Shown piece by piece: positions 58,294-64,000 of a stretch of DNA of 64,000 nucleotides. The position numbers and the translations under genes are program-made. The stretch comes from Ulota crispa (Eukaryota; Streptophyta; Bryopsida; Orthotrichales; Orthotrichaceae). The notes under the pieces are model-generated. The model searched no databases, was not told the DNA's origin, and was given only the letters and a program-made list of their open reading frames with translations. The stretch covers positions 6,388,501 through 6,452,500 of the forward strand of contig OY987251.1 of the NCBI GenBank assembly GCA_963920765.1. Direction: 5' to 3'. Within the stretch, counting starts at the first letter, position 1. Every line of letters begins with the position of its first letter.

Positions 58294-60387
58294 TATCTTA
58301 TCATCATTTGATTTATTAAACCAAAATTTTCATTGTTTCACGATAAGTGACAATTTTCTTTAATTGCCTAAATATATTGTCGGAACTATTACATCTTATC
58401 CTGTCCAAGTATAACTTTTGTTACAAATATATTGTGCTAAGTTTCTATAATATAAACACTTTGTCATTAATATAAATTGAGATAAAAAATTTAGGCTAAA
58501 AATAATATAACAATAAAACATAAAACTTTTTGTTGCAAATATAATTTCATGTTAAGTTGTCTCTGGGAACCTATGTACATAATAATAGCTACAAACATCT
58601 AAAAAATTTCTATAGAATAAAGTACTCATGAAAAATCTCTTTTATACTTGTCATCTGTACCTAACATAATAGCGTACCTATTAGGTTCATATACAACATT
58701 GTGGAGTATATTGAAAGATCAAAAAATCTTGAATAATTGTAAAAAAATTAGAAAAAAACACTATGAAAATTTACATAAAGAGTCACTCATAAAATTAATA
58801 GGCTTGGATGTTAAATCAAATTTATTCAATTTTATGATTCATCACGATACATGAATTTAATGTCGTCATATTGTTCATCTTTTTTGTTGCCATGAGTACT
58901 ATTTTCATTATTTAATGAAACTCTTTAAAATTGAATGCCGTTGCCGTTATCATTAGCATACAATGTAACTTTTTTGTTTATCCTCAATAAATTAAGAAAA
59001 TCATAGAATTCCAAATTCAAGTTGTTTTGCAATCTCAATGGTTTCACTGACATGTCCTTCATCATCTGCATGTCAGTAAAAATGCATTTTAAAATTTATT
59101 ATGACTTATACAATGGAATTCTATACAATAAAAGTTTTAAATATCCAAGATTACTTGTTCAAAAATTAATATCATATCTTCTAGAACTTCATTTACGCCA
59201 AAACAATTTTATAGTATACTAAATTTTAAATTTTGAACAATGTGTATTTTTCAAATTTTCACATTTTGTACTTTGAGAACAAAGTGGCAATTATGCTCAG
59301 CACGTCCTCATAATAATATAGTCAAAATATATTCTTATGCATCCAAATATGTATGTACACATGTTTTTATCCTTTATGTTGTTATTTTTTATTTCATGTG
59401 TAACAAATCATAATATTTTTATTATAAAGAACATGCGTTACTCATTAAAATATAATAATGTCATATAGTGTATTTGTCATAAATAACTTACAAATAGCAT
59501 GTCTAAAATACTAAAAATCTTAATGCATTACAACATACTAATTTATTTTTCATTTTCTAGGACCAAATACACTTTCTCAAACTTGTTCTTTATTAATAAA
59601 ATAAATTATGTTGATGATTTTAATCACTTTGATTACCATATTATTTTGAAATGCATATTTTATGAGTCTACTATCCAATTAGTTTATTGGCATCATTGTT
59701 TATGGCACTATTGTATTTTTTTTATTGTAATTACATAGATTTTGAATTATGTCATATCTAGTAAGTGAAGATGGTGGCATTTGGAATTTTGTATTTTTAA
59801 ATATTAAGGAATTGAACTTTTTTTTTTTCAAATATTTGTATAAATAAAATTTAAAATCATATTAAACATGTCATGACGTCTATTCCTATTACCTTTATTT
59901 TTGCTTAATTTGTATTGGATGTTATAATATTAAAACTAATTACATTTAAAATAAAATAAAACACGCTTTTATTTTGTGAAGATTATTTTATTTTATTCAT
60001 ATCATAAAAAGAAATTCATTATGTCTTTCATAAATCTTATAAATTATTCTATTGTTCAACAAATTTTTTAATTACATCAATTATGTTTTAGAGGAAATAA
60101 AATAAACCAGATCCAACAAAATGCCTAAAACTCAACATTTGATTTAAGATGAATGATCATTAATTAAATCTTAGAAATATTCCTATTTTTGAATCATGGA
60201 AAATATTGATAACATTTTCAATTAAATCATTTTATGAAATTCACAAATCATTTTTGTTACAATCATATGTGCATAAGTGTATTCAAAATTGAATGAATGA
60301 ATGAATTGATTAACTAACTGATTAATGAACAAAGCTTGGATTGATCCATATGAATTTTTAGAACAAAAACAAACAAAGGACTTTGAT
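58294..60387. other. Very AT-rich, no gene seen
   Basis: Several short open frames (58648-58854, 59022-59222, 59499-59738) are what AT-rich DNA yields by chance. None has a motif I recognise. Confidence 0.45.
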
Positions 60388-60391
60388 TTAA

Positions 60392-60751
60392 CCCCTAAAC
60401 ATTGAGGAGGACAAAAAACATCCTCTGGCTCTGAAAAAAGATTATGTGACTCAGAGAAAAGTTGTTTTTCATCTTATTTTTTTTTAGAAGTGACCATAAA
60501 CACATGGTCCATCATGGAAGGCAATAAATTATCTCATGAGATGCATTCATATTTTTTTGTAATTTAAATTGTGATAAGATTCAAAAACATGGTGTTAGGT
60601 TCCAAACTGCCCTTTTTGCAGTTTTCATGAAGGCACCATGAACTATTGGCTTTTTCTACTTTTTGAAACAATACTATTGATGCCCATGTGCAAAACACTG
60701 TAGACTGCTACAGGCAAGGCAAGCTACAATGATCCATCCGTCCTTTAAGGG
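60392..60751. mobile_element. TTAA-flanked element (subfamily b), 360 bp, inverted
   Basis: TTAA lies at 60388-60391 and 60752-60755. The ends are CCCCTAAACATTG and the inverse of CCCTTAAAGGACGG. The interior shares GTTGTTTTTCAT, AGTGACCATAAACACATGGT and CCATCAT with the inverse of 21951-22312. Confidence 0.85.
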
Positions 60752-60755
60752 TTAA

Positions 60756-62008
60756 CAAATCAATTTTAAACCAGTCATGTGAATGCAAGTTTACAATGAT
60801 TGATTTTGTTGATGAGCTTTATTGAGTCAAATGATTTTTGTTTGTTTGTTATAATGTATTTATTCAAATGAGTAATTCAATTAAATTCCAAAATACCAAC
60901 ATTACATATAATATTGGAAGTGAATACATACAAAGAAATTCACTTTAAATTGAATAGAAATAAAAAACTTACAACTGTTTGTTTTATTTGAAGGTTTGCA
61001 CAAAAAATTGATCACAGTATTTTCACGTACTATTCAAATAATTTCACATTATGTGATTGAATCAAAAAACAAATTTCATTAAATTTAGTACAAACTACTC
61101 GAATGATGGATGAAATGGATCATTAAAAAATTGTCTTCAGTGAAATTATATAAGTTAATGTAGATATCTAGAAGTATACTTTTATTTTTTTTGTTTTATG
61201 TTTTTTTCAATTCAATTATTGATGAACCTAAGTTTTTTAGCTAACGTTTTTTTGGCATATTTGAAAATGGGTTGTAAATATATAAGTAAAAAGATAGTAA
61301 AATTATCACTCTAAACAACAATGAGCAATTTGGTAATGTGTTTCATTTGATGCAAGTAAATTACTTGTTCTATTTTACATTATTATATTTCACAATTTTG
61401 CTTGAAACTTTTTTCATTAAAGCCTTTTTGATTATCCCTAAACCCTAAAGTAAAATTTTCAAGCATTTTTTATAAAATTGTTGAAAATTAATAAAAAATT
61501 ACTTATGAATTTATATGAAATTTTGGAAATGGATTTGTTGGTTTTCAATTTGGAGCTCATGAAATAAACAAAATATGATGAATATGAGCTTTGGTTTAGC
61601 CATTGACAACTTTGAAAAGATAATTAAAAGTAATGTATTTTGAAATTGAGAAGCCCTAAACATTGCAATGAGCCTCTTTATGAAGGGAGGGAAAAAACAA
61701 GTGTCTTTCAAAAAAGAAAAAGAAAATTGAACTTGCAATCGAAATGAGTGGAAAAAATATACAACCTTGTACTTAAAAGCCTAGCTTACAAATTAAAGGT
61801 CCAATGAAGGACTTTTTGAGGTATTAATTTTAAAATTTTGGTGTTTGATTTGTTGATAATATGAAAATAGGTGGGCAATTTAAGGTAAAAGGGATATGCA
61901 ACAATACATAAGTACAACACATAAATCATGTTCAAATGAAGTGCTTTGGGGCATTGATTACAGAATTGGACAACCAAGGGCTTAAACATCAAAAGTCCAA
62001 AAGTTTGA
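60756..62008. other. AT-rich, no gene seen
   Basis: Short overlapping minus-strand open frames at 61511-61992 have no recognisable motif. Confidence 0.4.
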
Positions 62009-62248
62009 CCCCTAAAAGACTATTGTCTTTTTGAGGGGATAAATGGGATTTTGGGCAAGTATCTATGACTAAACTACTTTGTATGATTTTTGAAACTTTT
62101 ATCAAAGGTGGAGAATTCAAAAACCTACGTGGGCATCTAACTTTTTATTCATTCCAACATTTATTGGCGAAGTTAAAAATGAATTTTAGGAAACTAGAGA
62201 AGGTGGGCACTCGGGGAGCCCAAAAACTTCTTTAATAATTGCATATTT
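62009..62248. mobile_element. Single arm of a TTAA-family fold-back element (subfamily c)
   Basis: Starts CCCCTAAAAGAC (preceded by TTGA rather than TTAA) and runs through TGGGATTTTGGGCAAGTATC and CAACATTTATTGG to CCCAAAAACTTCTTT. It then meets the complete element at 62253, so the second arm is missing. Confidence 0.75.
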
Positions 62249-62252
62249 TTAA

Positions 62253-62818
62253 CTCCTAAAGGACTGTTGTTCTTCAAGAGACAAATGGGATTTTGGGCAT
62301 GTACCTATGGCTAAACCACTTTGTGTGATTTTTTGGATATTTTATAAAAGATGGAAAATTCAAAGACCTGAGTGGGCATCTAAATTTTTCTTCATTCCAA
62401 CATTTATTGTAGAAGTTAAAAATGAAAATTCTAGAAAATAGTGGTTGGCAAGCAGCCCAAAAAAACTGTACCTACTTGCAAATTAAAATTTCTCATAACT
62501 TTCATCTCATAAATCAAAGTTGAATGATTCAAAGCTCCCCTCGTATATATAAGTCTAAAGAACCTATTTCATATTTTTTTTTTAAAAATTGCAAATTTTA
62601 AAAAAGTTTTTGGGCTGCCTATTGACCACCATTTTCCAATTTTTCATTTTCAACTTTTGCAATAAATGTCGGAATGAAGAACAAATTAGATGCCCATGCA
62701 AATCTTTGAATTTGCCGTCTTCCATAAAATATTCAAAAAATCACACAAAGTAGTTTAGCCATAGGTATATGCCTAAAGTCCCATTTGTCCCTTAAAAGGG
62801 CTAACGGTCCTTTAGGGG
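62253..62818. mobile_element. TTAA-flanked fold-back element (subfamily c), 566 bp
   Basis: TTAA at 62249-62252 and 62819-62822. The ends are CTCCTAAAGGACTG and the inverse of CCCCTAAAGGACCG. The arms contain TGGGATTTTGGGCATGTACC and its near inverse, and fold back as in the element at 26392. Confidence 0.92.
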
Positions 62819-62822
62819 TTAA

Positions 62823-63171
62823 CCTCTCACATAAGGATGAGGTAAGGCAATTGGTTACGTGAGGTTCTTTTTTGGTGTTTCTAAATTTTTATTACTCACA
62901 ATTGCTTTGAGTTTTCTATTGAGGTACAAGAATTTGCTAAGCTTTTTTGGAAGTTTTTTTTGACAATTGAATAAGGTTGCTAGCATTTGTGAGTTAACTA
63001 ATTGATTTTTTTCTTAATTGGCTACATTTTGTGATAAGATTGCTATTGCACCCATTGATCTTTATATATAAAAATATACATGAGAGTTTCAACATAAGAA
63101 AGAGGTGTACATGCGTAATATGGTTTACAATGAGGCTTTATTTCGAATCAAGTTGCTAGCATTTGTGAGTT
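62823..63171. other. No gene seen
   Basis: AT-rich. GCTAGCATTTGTGAGTTAAC occurs twice, near 62980 and 63150, as an isolated short direct repeat. Confidence 0.5.
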
Positions 63172-63891
63172 AACTACCCATTTAGCTAAGTTAAATGAGT
63201 GATGGTGACTCCATTTAGCCCCTAAAGGACCAACATTCCCTCAAGGGACAATTGGGGTTTTGAGCATATACTTATAGCTAAACTATTGTGATTTCTTGGA
63301 TTTTTTATGGAAGATGGGGAATTCAAATATCTATGTGAGCATCTAATTTTTTCTTCATCCTAAAATTTATTGAAGAAATTAAAAATGATTTTTTGAAAAA
63401 CGATGGAAGGCAGGCAACTCAAAAACTTCTTTAAAATTGCTTTAAAAAAAATCTGAATTAGGTTCTTTAGACTTGTATGTACGTGGAGATCTTTGAATCA
63501 TTCAATGTTGATTGATGAGATGAAAGTTATGATGGTGTGTGTGTGTTGGTTTGATGAATCCATTTGTAATCTGATTTCCACCTAAAAATAGAGTAGAGTA
63601 AGAGTTTGACTAAAGAATAAAAATTTAAAGAAAGTGTAGAATACAAGTTTAGTCAGAAGCAAAAGTGCAAAAGTTATAAATGATTTTAAAAAATAAATCT
63701 CAACCTATGCTAAATGGATGCTAAATGGATTTACCTATACTAAGTAAATGCTAAATGGATTCACTTTTTATACAAATCTCAATGTGTGCTAAATGGATGT
63801 TCAATGTTTTTTTTTTTTGATTTTTTACAAATCTTAACCTATGCTAAATAGAGTCACCATTACTCATTTAGCATAGCTAAGTGGGTTACCA
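63172..63891. mobile_element. Element with ACCCATTTAGCTA ends, interrupted by a TTAA-family arm
   Basis: The left end ACCCATTTAGCTAAGTTAAA, then TGAGTGATGGTGACTCCATT, is mirrored at the right by the inverse of ACCCACTTAGCTATGCTAAA, then TGAGTAATGGTGACTC. A TTAA-family arm begins directly after the left end. The interior matches 49509-49802. Confidence 0.7.
63219..63535. mobile_element. Single arm of a TTAA-family element (subfamily c), nested
   Basis: Starts CCCCTAAAGGACC after TTAG, then TTTTGAGCATATACTTATAG and ATGGGGAATTCAAATATC, and runs to TTGATTGATGAGATGAAAG. No second arm and no right end, so it is a remnant sitting inside the element at 63172. Confidence 0.75.
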
Positions 63892-64000
63892 ACTAGTTTT
63901 ATGATAACAAGAGCACAAGGTATGCTACGTTTTCCAATTTGGAGTGTTGATGTGTTAAAAGTGAAGTTATACAAAAGTTGTATTAATAAAAATTCAAAAG

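Noticed and set aside
1..64000. CRISPR arrays, operons and ribosomal RNA or tRNA genes
   Set aside because: No regularly spaced identical repeats with unique spacers, no polycistronic layout, and no rRNA or cloverleaf sequence was found; the window is eukaryotic.

Overview
The window looks like a nuclear scaffold from a land plant or a close streptophyte relative. Four genes support this: two copies of cytosolic ribosomal protein L18a (eL20) in the plant form, a two-exon P-class pentatricopeptide repeat (PPR) gene, and a gene resembling RPM1-interacting protein 13 (RIN13). All have short GT-AG introns, and telo-box motifs (AAACCCTA) lie beside the L18a genes. I cannot name the species. The L18a sequence departs from the usual flowering-plant sequence at several positions, so I lean towards a non-flowering lineage, but that is a guess. 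Two runs of exactly 200 N are assembly gaps.

Layout. 1-7.3 kb: no recognisable gene; a 2-kb inverted-repeat element opens the window. 7.3-14.8 kb: several miniature transposons, including three copies of one family with perfect 4-bp target duplications and one large TTAA-flanked element. 14.8-18.0 kb and 22.9-25.3 kb: a direct segmental duplication, each unit carrying a four-exon L18a gene on the minus strand. Copy 1 carries a 566-bp Mutator-like miniature element in intron 1, and copy 2 preserves the exact empty site. 18.8-20.6 kb, between them: a decayed reverse transcriptase of Penelope-like type. 21.7-30 kb: more TTAA-flanked elements and a second miniature family. 31.4-33.0 kb: the PPR gene. 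35.4-38.3 kb and 55.6-58.3 kb: two nearly identical non-autonomous CACTA elements, each with its own 3-bp target duplication and the same two nested miniature elements. 43.1-45.3 kb: the RIN13-like gene, five exons on the plus strand. 47-64 kb: very AT-rich, with repeats and no gene I can support.

The genes do not form a pathway. L18a is part of the cytosolic 60S subunit. The PPR protein probably acts on organelle RNA. The RIN13-like protein is probably nuclear or regulatory. What ties the window together is transposon activity, mostly small non-autonomous elements whose ends and target duplications can be read directly. The most notable observations are the Penelope-like relic, the TTAA-flanked family (at least ten copies in 64 kb), the filled and empty Mutator-like site in paralogous introns, and the uneven divergence of the two L18a genes.
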